Source: Mesorhizobium sp.
GTDB lineage: Bacteria > Pseudomonadota > Alphaproteobacteria > Rhizobiales > Rhizobiaceae
DNA: 64,000 nucleotides
Assembly (NCBI GenBank): GCA_004963905.1
Contig: SUGL01000002.1
Span: forward strand, 124,001-188,000
Direction of reading: 5' to 3'
Part shown: positions 25,339 to 34,754 of the stretch, one piece after another
Numbering within the stretch: position 1 is the stretch's first letter
Layout of the letters: every line of letters begins with the position of its first letter
The notes under the pieces: generated by a model
Told to the model about the DNA's origin: nothing
The model's database searches: none
What the model saw: the letters and a program-made list of their open reading frames with translations, nothing else
Made by a program: the position numbers and the translations under genes

Positions 25339-27875
25339 GCCATGCTCCCGGTGGGCGCCAACGCCCGCGTGATCTCTGCCCCGATTTCTGAATGGTCCGC
25401 CGCTTGCGGCGCATCGTAGGCCACCTCGCGATCGCCATTCAGCGCCGTCACGACGCCGGCCGGCGTGGACGAGGCCGGCCCGTCAAGGCCAATTTCCTTC
25501 ACCGCGCCCGGCATCAGGTGGAAGCCGTTCTCGCGCGGGAGGAACAGCCCATCCTTGATGGCGATGTGATAGGCGGCTCGCCTGCACGCAAGCCGCAGGC
25601 GCCAGCCGTCTTCTGCGCGCACCAACCGCGCCGACAGGCCGACATCGCGTCGCGCGGTCATAGCGCCGGGGAGCACATGGAGGGCTTCGGCCAGGATCTC
25701 GCCGTCACGGCCTTCAAGCCTTGCCACGGTTACCTCATGGCCCGCCGGGCCGAAGCGATAGGCATAAGACAGGTCGAAGAAGGCGCCGAGCAGCGAGAAC
25801 GCCGACAGGGACTGCGCCCCGCGCGCCTGCAGGGTGACCGGCCGGCGCGCGCTCACCACAGGGGTGACGCCGTCGCGCAGACAGGCAAGCGACAGCGTCG
25901 CCTCGACGGCCTTTGCCCCGTCATTGACGAGATGTACGCCCAGCCCGTTGACGCCCTCGTCGCTCAGCGTCAGCCTGAGCGGCGCGAAGGCGCGCCTCAG
26001 CGCATGCCAGACCGATTTCGGCCGACCGGTGGAATCGACGACGCCCCACCCTGCGCCCAGGTGCAGATCCTTCCAGAAGAACAGCAGCGCACCCGCCGTC
26101 GGCGAGGCTGGTCTGCGCCATTCATCGATCGTGCGCTCGACCAACTCGGCGGTGACGGCGCGCGAGAGGTCGAGATAACGCGCCGGATCCTCCATGCGCA
26201 GCCGGCGCGCATCGACGCCGAACAGCGCCTCCAGATAATGCTCGCGCACGTCCTCGAAATCCCAGGACGCACCTGCGTCGCGCGGCACGCCGGCCTTCCA
26301 GCGAGGATCGTGGCTGGGCGGAACGGGCAGATGCTCATCCAGCGTCGCCTGTTCCGGCACGTTGGCGAAGGCGAGGCATTCGCTGGCGAAACGCACTTCC
26401 GCGCGGCGCGCGTCCTCAAGCGGCCGGCAATAGGCGCCGACGCCATAGTAGTGCGTCGGGCCGCCATCCGCGGCGAAGGGCAAGCTGCCGCCGGAAGGCG
26501 ACGAGGACACGAGTGCCAGGCCGGGCAGGATCGCCTGCGCGACCGGACGCACGACATCGTCGAACCAGGGTGTCGGATCCATCGCCGCCGGCATGCCGAG
26601 CATCGCAGCCTGCTGCGCCACCTCGCTGCCGCCGCACAACACCGCCAGCGACGGCGAATGCCGAAGCCGCCTCAACAGGTTTTCCACTTCGCGCGAGAGC
26701 GCCGCCCGCCAGGCCTCGCTCTTCGCCGGATAGTCGAAATTGGCGAGCATCAGGTCCTGCCAGACGAGAATGCCCATCTCGTCGCACAACTCGTGGAAGA
26801 CATCGCCCTCGTAGGCGAAGGTGCCGCCGACCCGCAGCATGTTGACGCCGGCTCGGCGCACGAGGTCGAGGTCGGGCGCGATTTCGGTCCGCCCGCATGG
26901 CAGCCGCACGGGATCGGACGGCGTCCAGACCGCACCGCGGCAGAACACCGGCACGCCATTGACGACCAGGCGGAAATCGCGCCCGTCGGCGCCGCGATCG
27001 ATCTCGATGCGGCGAAACCCGACTCGGCCGAGCCGGCTGCGCACAGTGCCGAGCGTCGCCATCACTTCGTGCAGCGCCGGCTCGCCATGACTGTTCGGCC
27101 ACCATGGGGCGACATCGGCAATGGCCAATTCCGCCGTCAGCCGGGTGGGTGTCTCGACCTTGAGGCGCGCGCGCGCTCCAGCGCAGCTGACATGCGCCGT
27201 TTGCGCATCGTCGAAGGGTTCAGCGAGAGTGATCGCAACGGCAAGATGCCCGGTCGTACCGTCGAGCCTGGCGCGCAAGTCGGCATCGAGGATGCGCTGC
27301 CCGCCATTCTCGCGGATCAACCTGACGGGACGCCACGGCCCGACGACATCGAAGTTCGGACACCAGCCCGGCATATGGCCGATCAGGGTCGTGCGCACCA
27401 ACCGAAGCCGCTGATCGTCGATCATGCGAGGACGCCAGCGGGCACGTGGACCAGTCGCCGCTTCCAGATGGCGGTCGAGGCTGCGCAAGGCGATGGCGAG
27501 ACGCTCGCCGCCTGAAAGGACTACCGCTGCCTCATGGCGCTCGAACATCGAGGTCGAGGTGAGCAGCAGCCGGTCGTCAAGCCAGACCTCGGCTATAGTC
27601 GCCAGACCCTCGAACACCAGCCGCACCGGACCGGTCGCATCGAGCCTGCGGCTGTACCAGACATCGCGGTCGTGCAGCGGGGTCGGCTGCTTGCGGTCCC
27701 AGCGCCCATGCTTTTCCAGTGTGCCCGCAGCGGTGCCGGGACAGGCCGCATCCAGCCATTCGGCGTTTGCGTCGATATCATGCGGCAACGCCCAGGCGCC
27801 GGCCGCCGAGACGGCCATCAGCCAATCCCGGTCCAGCAACTCGGCAGTGCCGGCGATCGACACCGTGGCGTCCAT
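25335..27875 (-). CDS. glycoside hydrolase family 2 protein (beta-mannosidase-like)
   Basis: About 846 residues, cytosolic (no signal peptide). An N-terminal jelly-roll carbohydrate-binding part with [20 protein letters not shown] is followed by an immunoglobulin-like domain. The TIM barrel follows, with [20 protein letters not shown] and [19 protein letters not shown]. The acid/base Glu is likely the E of LCGGSEV and the nucleophile Glu the E of RFASECLAF, the positions of beta-mannosidases and exo-beta-glucosaminidases. Substitution around the nucleophile (SEC instead of SEFG) makes substrate prediction unsafe. ATG at 27875 was chosen over a TTG six codons upstream because AGGTGGGGGA precedes it. 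It lies 141 bases downstream of the carrier-protein operon on the same strand, separated by a repeat. Confidence 0.87.
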   Translation of the reverse strand: MDATVSIAGTAELLDRDWLMAVSAAGAWALPHDIDANAEWLDAACPGTAAGTLEKHGRWDRKQPTPLHDRDVWYSRRLDATGPVRLVFEGLATIAEVWLDDRLLLTSTSMFERHEAAVVLSGGERLAIALRSLDRHLEAATGPRARWRPRMIDDQRLRLVRTTLIGHMPGWCPNFDVVGPWRPVRLIRENGGQRILDADLRARLDGTTGHLAVAITLAEPFDDAQTAHVSCAGARARLKVETPTRLTAELAIADVAPWWPNSHGEPALHEVMATLGTVRSRLGRVGFRRIEIDRGADGRDFRLVVNGVPVFCRGAVWTPSDPVRLPCGRTEIAPDLDLVRRAGVNMLRVGGTFAYEGDVFHELCDEMGILVWQDLMLANFDYPAKSEAWRAALSREVENLLRRLRHSPSLAVLCGGSEVAQQAAMLGMPAAMDPTPWFDDVVRPVAQAILPGLALVSSSPSGGSLPFAADGGPTHYYGVGAYCRPLEDARRAEVRFASECLAFANVPEQATLDEHLPVPPSHDPRWKAGVPRDAGASWDFEDVREHYLEALFGVDARRLRMEDPARYLDLSRAVTAELVERTIDEWRRPASPTAGALLFFWKDLHLGAGWGVVDSTGRPKSVWHALRRAFAPLRLTLSDEGVNGLGVHLVNDGAKAVEATLSLACLRDGVTPVVSARRPVTLQARGAQSLSAFSLLGAFFDLSYAYRFGPAGHEVTVARLEGRDGEILAEALHVLPGAMTARRDVGLSARLVRAEDGWRLRLACRRAAYHIAIKDGLFLPRENGFHLMPGAVKEIGLDGPASSTPAGVVTALNGDREVAYDAPQAADHSEIGAEITRALAPTGSMA

Positions 27876-27904
27876 TCCCCCACCTATGCTCAAATGCGCC
27901 TCGG

Positions 27905-28014
27905 CCGGGTCCTAAAGCGCGTCGCGCTTGAAACGGATGCGGGCGACGCGCTTTAGGTCATTGTTTTTACGCATGTCGTTTTCGCAAAACCGCTGCACAC
28001 TTTTGCGCGACATC
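27905..28014. repeat. RIME-like repeat with two hairpins
   Basis: Hairpin 1 is a 15-bp perfect inverted repeat, CCTAAAGCGCGTCGC (27911-27925) with GCGACGCGCTTTAGG (27943-27957). Hairpin 2 is GCATGTCG...CGACAT around the core TTTTCGCAAAACCGCTGCAC. It separates DUF1839 from the GH2 gene and could stop or process the transcript. Confidence 0.75.
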
Positions 28015-28016
28015 CA

Positions 28017-29015
28017 TTAGGCCGCCTTGGAGGCGACACCCGCCATGCGGGCGTCCAGCACGTCCATCACCGTGTCGTAGGCCTGTGCCATTGGCGCGAT
28101 CGCCTCGGCCAAGCCGTCGAAACGCTGTCGCGCCATCGCGCGGGCGAGCTTGAACTGCATGACCTTGGCGCCATCGGCAATGCCGCCGGCGGCTTGCGCC
28201 GCCTCGGCGAGGCAGGTTTCGCCGTGCTGCCCCAGCCATTCGAGATGACTGCCGAGGAGTTCGAAATTCGCGCCGACCTGCCGCAGCGTGTTGAAGGCAT
28301 AGGTGTGGAAATAGTCCGGCGAGCGCGTCGCCAGCGTTTCAGCGTGGCGGCCGAACGCGGCCGCATAGGCGCCGAGCGGATTGCGCTTCGGCCGCCGCTT
28401 CAGGTGATGTGCAAGCAGCGCCGCCGCGGTCCCGACCGCATCACGGGCCGGGCGCGTGGCGTCGAGCTTCACGAATTCCGCATAAGGAAACAGCGGCAGG
28501 CCGCCGGCCGACACACCGTCCCGCTGGCCGAAGATGCCGTCATAGTCTTCGCCCTCGAGCGCGAAGTAGCCGTCATTGTGGAAGTAGCGCATTTGCCGCC
28601 CCTCGGGGTCGAGCGCATTGATGCCGACCGTGGTCTTGGAATGGCCGCTGCGATAGGTGATGCCCTTGGTGTCGGGCAGGTAGAAGGCGTCGACCTCGAC
28701 CAGCGGCAGCCGGCCGAGTTCGACTTGCGCAAGCACATGCGTCTCCAGCCGGTCGAAGACCGCCAGTTCCTGGATGTCCAGCCCCGCCAACCTCTGCAGG
28801 TCGGCGGTCGGGAACTTGAAGAAGGTGAACTGATCGCCCTCGAAATCCTGCGCCACGGTGAAGCCGAGCGCCGCGACCGGATCGTGGCCGGTCGCGTGCA
28901 GGACCTCGATCAGGAGATCAACATAGCAGTTGGTCTGCGGCCAGCGCCTGTTCGGATCGTGCAGCCGGTGCGGCCGGTAGCTGGCCGGATCGAGGCCCGC
29001 GATGGCGTTCAGCAT
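28017..29015 (-). CDS. DUF1839 family protein
   Basis: A 332-residue protein of unknown function assigned to DUF1839 from memory: NCYVDLLIEVLHATGHDPVA, FEGDQFTFFKFP, LVEVDAFYLPDTKGITYRSG and YFHNDGYFALEGEDYDGIF. The Cys followed by a His/Asp-containing loop and the VDxFYLPDT segment suggest a papain-like or transglutaminase-type fold that acts on a carrier-bound substrate; that is inference. The C-terminal half is helical. Last gene of the carrier-protein operon, starting one base after the ligase stop. Confidence 0.8.
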   Translation of the reverse strand: MLNAIAGLDPASYRPHRLHDPNRRWPQTNCYVDLLIEVLHATGHDPVAALGFTVAQDFEGDQFTFFKFPTADLQRLAGLDIQELAVFDRLETHVLAQVELGRLPLVEVDAFYLPDTKGITYRSGHSKTTVGINALDPEGRQMRYFHNDGYFALEGEDYDGIFGQRDGVSAGGLPLFPYAEFVKLDATRPARDAVGTAAALLAHHLKRRPKRNPLGAYAAAFGRHAETLATRSPDYFHTYAFNTLRQVGANFELLGSHLEWLGQHGETCLAEAAQAAGGIADGAKVMQFKLARAMARQRFDGLAEAIAPMAQAYDTVMDVLDARMAGVASKAA

Positions 29016-29016
29016 A

Positions 29017-29940
29017 TCACACGCTCCACAGCACGTCGCGGACCGCCGCCGGCCAGGCGTCCACGTCCGGCCCGTGATGGCGGAACAGCGCTAGCGCCAC
29101 ACGCTCCAGCCCGAAGCCGACGCAGGCCGAATGGCAGAACTCCCCGTCGGCGAACTGCAGGCCCCAGGTCCGGCCAAAGTGGTCCTGGTGATAATTGAAG
29201 CTCAAACAGGCGGTCGGCTTCTCGATGCTGGTCACCGGGATCAGCAGCTCGAATTTCAGGCCCTGGTCGCGCTGGTTGTTGGCCATCATCTTGCCGCCGC
29301 GGCCGAAGAACGGATCGTTGGCAAGATCGACCTCGCAGGGCAGGTCGAGCGTTTCGATCATCGCCTTGCCGCGCTTCAGCCAGCTTTCGCGGAATGAGCG
29401 CACCTGCTCGGCCGTGCCGATCTTGACGAACTCGCGCATGCGGAAGAGCTGCATGCGCGCCGGGTCCTTCGACGGCTCGTGGCGGAAGCAATAGGAGGAG
29501 AGCTCGAAAAGCAGGCCCTGCGCCGGCACCGGGCCGCGCGCGGCGACGGTGGGATAGAGCGGATAGCAGGCGGCCGGTGTCAGCGCGACGTCCGTCGCCT
29601 TCTGCAGCTCCGTCCAGTCCCCGCCATCGGCCATCATGCCGAGCAGTTGCGCATGGTCCCGCTCGCCGCCCATGAAGGAATGCACACAGCCGGCAAGCTG
29701 CGGGAAGCTCTTCATGTAGCCGCTCTTCTCCAGCGTCGCGCGGCTCATGCCCGGCGGAAAATGGATGCGGGTGGCCTTGTCGGGCGCGCCGAGCCGGGTG
29801 ACGAGACGCTCGAACCGCTCGATCACTTCCTCGAACGCGCCCGAACGGCCGTAGAGGCCGTCGATGCCGGATTCGAACAGGATGCCGTTCTCGAACAGGC
29901 TGTCGAGCAGCGACTTGGAGTCGAATGTCTTGGCGTCCAT
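29017..29940 (-). CDS. amino acid:[carrier protein] ligase (SerRS-like)
   Basis: A 307-residue truncated homologue of the atypical archaeal seryl-tRNA synthetase that activates an amino acid with ATP and transfers it to the phosphopantetheine of a small carrier protein instead of tRNA (family described for Bradyrhizobium Bll0957 and Agrobacterium Atu2573). Class II motif 2 is [20 protein letters not shown] and motif 3 [14 protein letters not shown]. Candidate zinc ligands are C125, E170 and C273, with the same 45- and 103-residue spacing as I recall for Bll0957 (C131, E176, C279). No tRNA-binding domain is present. Characterised relatives load glycine or alanine; specificity here is unknown. 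One-base gaps join it to its operon neighbours. Confidence 0.9.
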   Translation of the reverse strand: MDAKTFDSKSLLDSLFENGILFESGIDGLYGRSGAFEEVIERFERLVTRLGAPDKATRIHFPPGMSRATLEKSGYMKSFPQLAGCVHSFMGGERDHAQLLGMMADGGDWTELQKATDVALTPAACYPLYPTVAARGPVPAQGLLFELSSYCFRHEPSKDPARMQLFRMREFVKIGTAEQVRSFRESWLKRGKAMIETLDLPCEVDLANDPFFGRGGKMMANNQRDQGLKFELLIPVTSIEKPTACLSFNYHQDHFGRTWGLQFADGEFCHSACVGFGLERVALALFRHHGPDVDAWPAAVRDVLWSV

Positions 29941-29941
29941 C

Positions 29942-31147
29942 TCAGCCCCCCAGGCCGGTGTCGAAGCGGCTCATCAGCATGAGCGTCGCGGTATTGGAAA
30001 GGATGCGGTCGTTGGAGATCATCACCGGCGCCGAGGTCACGTCGCGCAAATGCCGGCCGACGCTGAACGGGGTGCCGTTCTTGTAGCCAAGGATGCCGTT
30101 GACCAGCATGGCCAGGCGCACCACGGCGCCGGCCTTCTCGCTGGCCGCGACCTTCAGCGCGTTGATCTCGGCGGCGAAGCCGATCGAAGACAGCGCGTCG
30201 TCGTCGCCCTTGGCCGCCTCGAAGCGATGGATGGCAGCCGTCAGGTGCCCTTTCATCTCCTGCAAAAGCGCGGCCGCCTCGGCCAGCCTCAGCGCGCCCG
30301 GCGGCATGGCGTCGGGCTGCTTGCGCGCCGCCGCCTTGACGAAGGCCTGCGCCCGATTGAAGGCGTCGGCGGCGATGCCGAACCAGGTCGCCGCCCAAAA
30401 GATGTGCGAGCTGGCCAGCATCGACTGCGCCGCGATCTCGGAGAACGGCTTCGGGAATATCTGCGCCGCCTCGCCCGTGGCGACGAGATGAAAACCGTCG
30501 GAACAGGTGCCGCGCATGCCGAGCGTATCCCACACCGACGTGCGTTCCAGCGTGCGGTTATCATCGGCTGGGATCACCACCATCACCTGATCGGAGCTTG
30601 CCGCATCGGGGGCGCGACGCGCCGTGGCGAGGATGGCGTCGGCATAGTTGCCGTAGGAGATGACGGTGGCTTCCTTGGTCAGCGCGAAGCGCCCGCCGGC
30701 AACCTCGACCGCGCAGATCGAATTGCGCAGATTGCCGCCGATGCCGGCCTCCGTCGTCGCGGAAGCCATCAGAAGCTGCTCGTCGGCGATGCGCCGCATA
30801 TAGGCGCGGTGCCAGTCGCTGGCGCCGCCGTGAGTGACGAAGCTCGACGTCTTGATCTGGTGCATGGCATAGATCATCGCGCTCGAGCCGCAGGCCTGGC
30901 CGAGCTGGACGATGAGGTCGGCGATCTGCATCGTACCGAGCCCCTCGCCGCCAAGCTCGACCGGGATCGCCACGCCGAGCAGCCGCTCGCGCTTCAGCGC
31001 CTCGATCGTCTCTGCCGGGAAACGGCCTTCCCTATCCACGGGATCGGCATGGCCGGCGGCGATCTCGGCGACGCGGCGCATGCGTTCGGTTGCGGCTTCC
31101 GGCGCCTGCGCGAGCGAAGCCGCCTCGATCTTTCTCAACACGTTCAT
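29942..31147 (-). CDS. acyl-CoA dehydrogenase-like flavoprotein of the carrier-protein operon
   Basis: A 401-residue acyl-CoA dehydrogenase superfamily protein. N-terminal helical domain with [20 protein letters not shown]; middle FAD-binding beta domain with [20 protein letters not shown] and [15 protein letters not shown]-terminal helical domain ending [20 protein letters not shown]. The classical C-terminal catalytic Glu motif (YEGT) is absent, and the end resembles the type-2 C-terminal domain of flavin-dependent oxygenases. Beside an aminoacyl-carrier ligase the likely substrate is an aminoacyl-S-carrier thioester, by analogy with prolyl-carrier oxidases of pyrrole biosynthesis (inference). 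It starts two bases after the carrier-protein stop. Confidence 0.87.
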   Translation of the reverse strand: MNVLRKIEAASLAQAPEAATERMRRVAEIAAGHADPVDREGRFPAETIEALKRERLLGVAIPVELGGEGLGTMQIADLIVQLGQACGSSAMIYAMHQIKTSSFVTHGGASDWHRAYMRRIADEQLLMASATTEAGIGGNLRNSICAVEVAGGRFALTKEATVISYGNYADAILATARRAPDAASSDQVMVVIPADDNRTLERTSVWDTLGMRGTCSDGFHLVATGEAAQIFPKPFSEIAAQSMLASSHIFWAATWFGIAADAFNRAQAFVKAAARKQPDAMPPGALRLAEAAALLQEMKGHLTAAIHRFEAAKGDDDALSSIGFAAEINALKVAASEKAGAVVRLAMLVNGILGYKNGTPFSVGRHLRDVTSAPVMISNDRILSNTATLMLMSRFDTGLGG

Positions 31148-31149
31148 GG

Positions 31150-31395
31150 CTACGCCGCCTTGCGGGTCAATTGCGAAACGGCGTCCGCGATGCTGGCGAG
31201 CGAAGAGAAGGTGCGCCGCGTCAGCATCGTCTCGGGGAATTCGATGTCGAATTCCTCTTCGAGCGCCAGCATCATCTGCACCGAGGCGAAGGAGGTCAGC
31301 CCCGCATCGTAGAGATTGGCGTCGTCGGCGAGCGCGCCGAAATTTAGCGGAATCATCGGATGCTGCTCGAGCAGCGAGCGAATCTGGTCGATCAT
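31150..31395 (-). CDS. small acyl/aminoacyl carrier protein
   Basis: An 81-residue PP-binding protein, first gene of the operon. MIDQIRSLLEQHPMIPLNFG leads to DAGLTSFASVQMMLALEEEF, in which Ser35 replaces the Ser of DSL as the phosphopantetheine attachment site; the rest (FDIEFPETMLTRRTFSSLAS) is helix III/IV. The charge and the T-S-F variant separate it from fatty acid synthase AcpP. It is the expected acceptor for the amino acid activated by the SerRS-like ligase two genes downstream. AAGGGTGGGG lies upstream of the ATG; an upstream extension of 31 codons has no family resemblance. Confidence 0.9.
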   Translation of the reverse strand: MIDQIRSLLEQHPMIPLNFGALADDANLYDAGLTSFASVQMMLALEEEFDIEFPETMLTRRTFSSLASIADAVSQLTRKAA

Positions 31396-31715
31396 GGAGG
31401 CCCCACCCTTGCGTTTTGCATGTTTGTGCGGGCGGCAATATTGCAGAGGCAGCGCAACCGTGGCGTTAACGCCGCCGGTCAGTTTCAACCATGCCTAAGG
31501 ATCGGTAACGGACCCCAGTACAATTTTAAAGCTTCGGATACGGCAGGAAAAGCGAGTGGAGCCGTCGACCGCGACGATGCCGGCCGCGCCTCAAAGCGTG
31601 TCGCGATCTTTCAGATTCGCTCCGTACGCTTTGGGTTTTGGTCTTACGCATGTCTTTGTCCCGAAACCGGTTCCCACTTTCGGGGACCTGCGTCAGGCAG
31701 GAGGCGGAGGAAGGT
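31396..31715. other. intergenic region upstream of the carrier-protein operon
   Basis: 320 bases. The right part (about 31590-31700) is a RIME-like repeat with the core GCATGTCTTTGTCCCGAAAC followed by a GGTTCCCACTTTCGGGGAC arm. The left part must contain the operon promoter; it includes the perfect 10-base palindrome GCAATATTGC at 31435-31444, about 40 bases before the carrier-protein start, a possible operator. No gene is supported. Confidence 0.55.
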
Positions 31716-32915
31716 TCAGTCGAAGAAGCCCTTATCCTCTTCCTTGAGATACTTCCCGGCTGCTTCGGCGTCGATATCGAGTCCCAGCCCCGGCGCTTCC
31801 AGCAAATCCACCATGCTGTTCTTCACGATCTGCGCCGGCAGGCCGACCACCAGATCCTCCCACCAGGGGTCGGAGGCGCTCGGGTACTCGAAAGCGATGT
31901 AGTTGGCCGGCAAGGTGGCGCAGACATTGATCAGCGCGCCGAGACCGAGCAGGCCGTTGGCGGTACCGTGCGGCGCCATCAGGATCGAGTGCATGTAGGC
32001 GTGCTCGGCGACCCATTTGAGCTCGGCAATGCCGCCTATGTCGGCAGGATCGGGGCCGATGACGCGCACCGCCTGCGTCTCGATCAGCTCCTTGAAATTG
32101 TGCCGCAGATAGATCTGCTCGCCGGTGTGGATCGGCGTCGAGGTGGAGGTGGTCAGTTCCCGATAGGCCTGTGGATTGACCCAGGGCACATAGTCGCCGG
32201 TCAGCATGTCCTCGAGCCACATCAGATTGTATTTCTCGACCGCGCGGGCGAACTTGATCGCGTCGGGCAGCATCCAGCCCGGGCCGCAGTCGAGCGCCAG
32301 GCTGACCTTGTCGCCCAGCACTTCCTTCATCGCCGCCACGCAGTCGAGCATGTGATTGAAACCGCGCTCGCTGATCACGCCCTGATCCATGGCGCCGTGA
32401 TAGCCTGCCTTCTTCTGCGTCACGCCGTAGTGGAAGCCTTCTATCGTGTCCTTCATGTTGGAGTGGAACGAGATTCCCTGCTTGATCATGAAGAAGTTCT
32501 GCGGCTGGTCCATCATCCATTTGACGTCAGCGGCATAATCCTCCGGCCGGTCGCCCGTGCGCTTGCGGCGGATCGAGCCGTTGTAGACGCGCACCTTGTC
32601 GCGAACCTTGCCGCCGAGCAGCTTGTAGACCGGCACGCCCGCGGCCTTGCCGGCAATGTCCCACAGCGCATGCTCGATGGCGCTTACCGCCGCGCCGTAG
32701 GGCTTGAACGAACCGCGCTGGCGGATCTTCAGCATCACGCGCTCGACGTCGGTCGGGTCCTCGCCGATCAGCGCCTCGCGGAAATGCAGCACGAAGGGCT
32801 TGAGATAGGTCTTTGTGTATTCGACCTCGCCGAGGCCATAGAGACCCTCGTCGGTAACGACGCGAACGATGGGGTGCTTGCCAATGACGGCGCAGCGCAG
32901 GTCGGTGATCTTCAT
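31716..32915 (-). CDS. enolase-superfamily (mandelate racemase/muconate lactonizing) enzyme 1
   Basis: 399 residues: capping domain with LYGLGEVEYTKTYLKPFV and a modified TIM barrel. Candidate metal ligands are D in SLALDCGPGW, E in LMWLED and E in HTGEQ; APHGTANG carries the general-base His, paired with D of DPADIGGI. The D-x-H of galactonate-type acid-sugar dehydratases is absent (D-C-G), so chemistry may differ from the paralogues at 34755 and 41442. IKQGISFHS stands where the KxK base usually is. First of three enolase-superfamily genes on this strand, with a NIPSNAP gene just upstream. A sugar-acid dehydratase or racemase is likely; substrate unknown. Confidence 0.87.
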   Translation of the reverse strand: MKITDLRCAVIGKHPIVRVVTDEGLYGLGEVEYTKTYLKPFVLHFREALIGEDPTDVERVMLKIRQRGSFKPYGAAVSAIEHALWDIAGKAAGVPVYKLLGGKVRDKVRVYNGSIRRKRTGDRPEDYAADVKWMMDQPQNFFMIKQGISFHSNMKDTIEGFHYGVTQKKAGYHGAMDQGVISERGFNHMLDCVAAMKEVLGDKVSLALDCGPGWMLPDAIKFARAVEKYNLMWLEDMLTGDYVPWVNPQAYRELTTSTSTPIHTGEQIYLRHNFKELIETQAVRVIGPDPADIGGIAELKWVAEHAYMHSILMAPHGTANGLLGLGALINVCATLPANYIAFEYPSASDPWWEDLVVGLPAQIVKNSMVDLLEAPGLGLDIDAEAAGKYLKEEDKGFFD

Positions 32916-32924
32916 GGCGCAGTC

Positions 32925-33251
32925 CTATTTCACAGACGAGAAAGCTGTCGGCGTGAGCAGCTGGCTGCTGATATTGGCAACGATCTGCCCGTCGCGCTCG
33001 GACTCGTCCCGGGCCCTGTGCCATGCCGGATCGGTGACGAAAGCCGCCCATTTCGCCTCACGCTCGGCGAGCGATTCCCAGGCGAGGAAATAGGTGAGGC
33101 GATTGCTGTTTTCGCCGATCGCCGTGGTGAAAAACCCGGCTTGGCGGATGCCATGCCTCTCCCAGATGGCCAACGTTTGCTCGGAAAAGCGCTTGAGCAA
33201 AGCCGGCAGCCTGCCCGGCAGGCAGTCATAGATACGCAGTTCGTAGATCAT
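32925..33251 (-). CDS. NIPSNAP-family small protein
   Basis: 108 residues with the NIPSNAP/ferredoxin-like alpha-beta-barrel fold: MIYELRIYDCLPGRLPALLK, GFFTTAIGENSNRLTYFLAW, and WAAFVTDPAWHRARDESERD. Bacterial members often sit in catabolic clusters beside enolase-superfamily enzymes, with unknown or accessory enzymatic roles. Nine bases separate its stop from the downstream dehydratase start, so they are probably one transcript. No signal peptide. Confidence 0.88.
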   Translation of the reverse strand: MIYELRIYDCLPGRLPALLKRFSEQTLAIWERHGIRQAGFFTTAIGENSNRLTYFLAWESLAEREAKWAAFVTDPAWHRARDESERDGQIVANISSQLLTPTAFSSVK

Positions 33252-33344
33252 GGTTTCGTCCGTTTCTTCCTTCGCCTGGGAGAGGTCGACACGAATGGTC
33301 GGTCGTTGGCCCTGTGAACCTGGGGAATGAGGGCGGGCTCTGGG

Positions 33345-34703
33345 CTAACTCCAGGTCCGGTCCCAGCTATATTCATTGTCCCAATGCTCGGTCGATTGCC
33401 ATATCCCCGTGACACCGGGCTGCAGATGCTGGCTGATCACCTCGTCGACCACATCGTCGATCCCCAGGCCCGGCTTGTCCGGGACAGTGATGAAGCCGTC
33501 CTTGACGAGCGGCTTGGGCAGACCTGTTACGATGTCGTCCCACCAGTCGACATCGGCGGAGTGGTATTCGAGCGCCATGAAGTTCTCGGTCGCGGTCGCG
33601 ACATGCGCCGCGGCCATCGCGGCAATCGGACTTTCGGCCATGTGGATCGCCATGGCGACGCCGTGGTCCTGCGCCATGTCGCCGATCTTCTTGGTCTCGA
33701 GAATGCCGCCGCTGGTGAGCAGGTCCGGGTGGATGACGGAGAGGCCGCCGCTCTTCAGCAGCGGCTCGAAGCCCTCCTTGAGGTAGATGTCCTCGCCCGT
33801 GCAGATCGGCACCGTGGTGGCTTCCTGCAACCGCCGGTACTGGTCGGTGTATTGCCAGGGAATCACGTCCTCGAGCCAGGCCGGCACGTATTTCTCGATA
33901 CGGCGCGACAGGCGTATGCCGTCTTGCAGCGAGATGTGGCCGACATGATCGATGGCCAACGGGATCTCGTATCCGATGATCTCGCGAACCTCGTGGATAT
34001 ACTGCTCGAGCAGGTCGATCCCTTTTTCGGTGAAATGCAGGCCCGTGAACGGGTGCTGCACGTTCTGGGCATCGTAGGCGAGGTTGCGTGCCTTACGCTC
34101 CTCGAGCGCGCCACCGCGGCCGCGTGGATTGGCGTGAAACCCTTCGAGCGCGCCGGCGGGCGCGACCACGGCGCCCGGGATATGGGCGATCTGCATCAAG
34201 CCCAGGTCCATCTTGAGGAAGGTGAAGCCGCGCTCCATGCGCGCCTTGAGGCGCTTGCCGGTCTCGGTGCCGCTCGGCTTCTCCGCGTCGGTATCGCAGT
34301 AGACGCGCACGTGATCGCGAAACTTGCCGCCGAGCATCTGGTAGATGGGCACGCCATAGGCCTTGCCGGCGAGATCCCAGAGCGCGATCTCGACCGCGGA
34401 GACGCCGCCGCCTTGGCGGCCGTGCCCGCCGAACTGCTTGATGCGGCGGAACAGGCGGTCGATGTCGCAAGGGTTCTCGCCAAGCAGCCGGCTCTTCAGC
34501 ATCAGCGCATAGGTGGCGCTGGCGCCGTCGCGCACCTCGCCAAGCCCGACGATACCCTGGTTGGTGTAGATCTTGAGCAACGCCGAGGTGAACGGCGCGC
34601 CGACGATCTCGGCCACCCGCATGTCGGTGATGCGAAGGTCGGACGGCCTGGAATTCGTGTTGACCCGATTGAGGGCCTCGTCGGCTCCATCGGTTTTTGG
34701 CAT
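33345..34703 (-). CDS. enolase-superfamily enzyme 2
   Basis: 452 residues, longer than its paralogues because of a ~25-residue N-terminal extension and an insert near residues 175-215 ([20 protein letters not shown]). Candidate ligands are D in [11 protein letters not shown] in AWLEDV and E in CTGED, with His in IHMAESP and LKMDLG at the Lys position. The D-H-V arrangement differs from the D-x-H of the 34755 and 41442 enzymes. GAGGATAGGCC precedes the ATG. A sugar-acid dehydratase/epimerase role is inferred from the cluster; substrate unknown. Confidence 0.86.
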   Translation of the reverse strand: MPKTDGADEALNRVNTNSRPSDLRITDMRVAEIVGAPFTSALLKIYTNQGIVGLGEVRDGASATYALMLKSRLLGENPCDIDRLFRRIKQFGGHGRQGGGVSAVEIALWDLAGKAYGVPIYQMLGGKFRDHVRVYCDTDAEKPSGTETGKRLKARMERGFTFLKMDLGLMQIAHIPGAVVAPAGALEGFHANPRGRGGALEERKARNLAYDAQNVQHPFTGLHFTEKGIDLLEQYIHEVREIIGYEIPLAIDHVGHISLQDGIRLSRRIEKYVPAWLEDVIPWQYTDQYRRLQEATTVPICTGEDIYLKEGFEPLLKSGGLSVIHPDLLTSGGILETKKIGDMAQDHGVAMAIHMAESPIAAMAAAHVATATENFMALEYHSADVDWWDDIVTGLPKPLVKDGFITVPDKPGLGIDDVVDEVISQHLQPGVTGIWQSTEHWDNEYSWDRTWS

Positions 34704-34754
34704 GGCCTATCCTCGTTCTGTTTGGCGGGGCTTGTTGCTGGGCATGGAGGGTTG

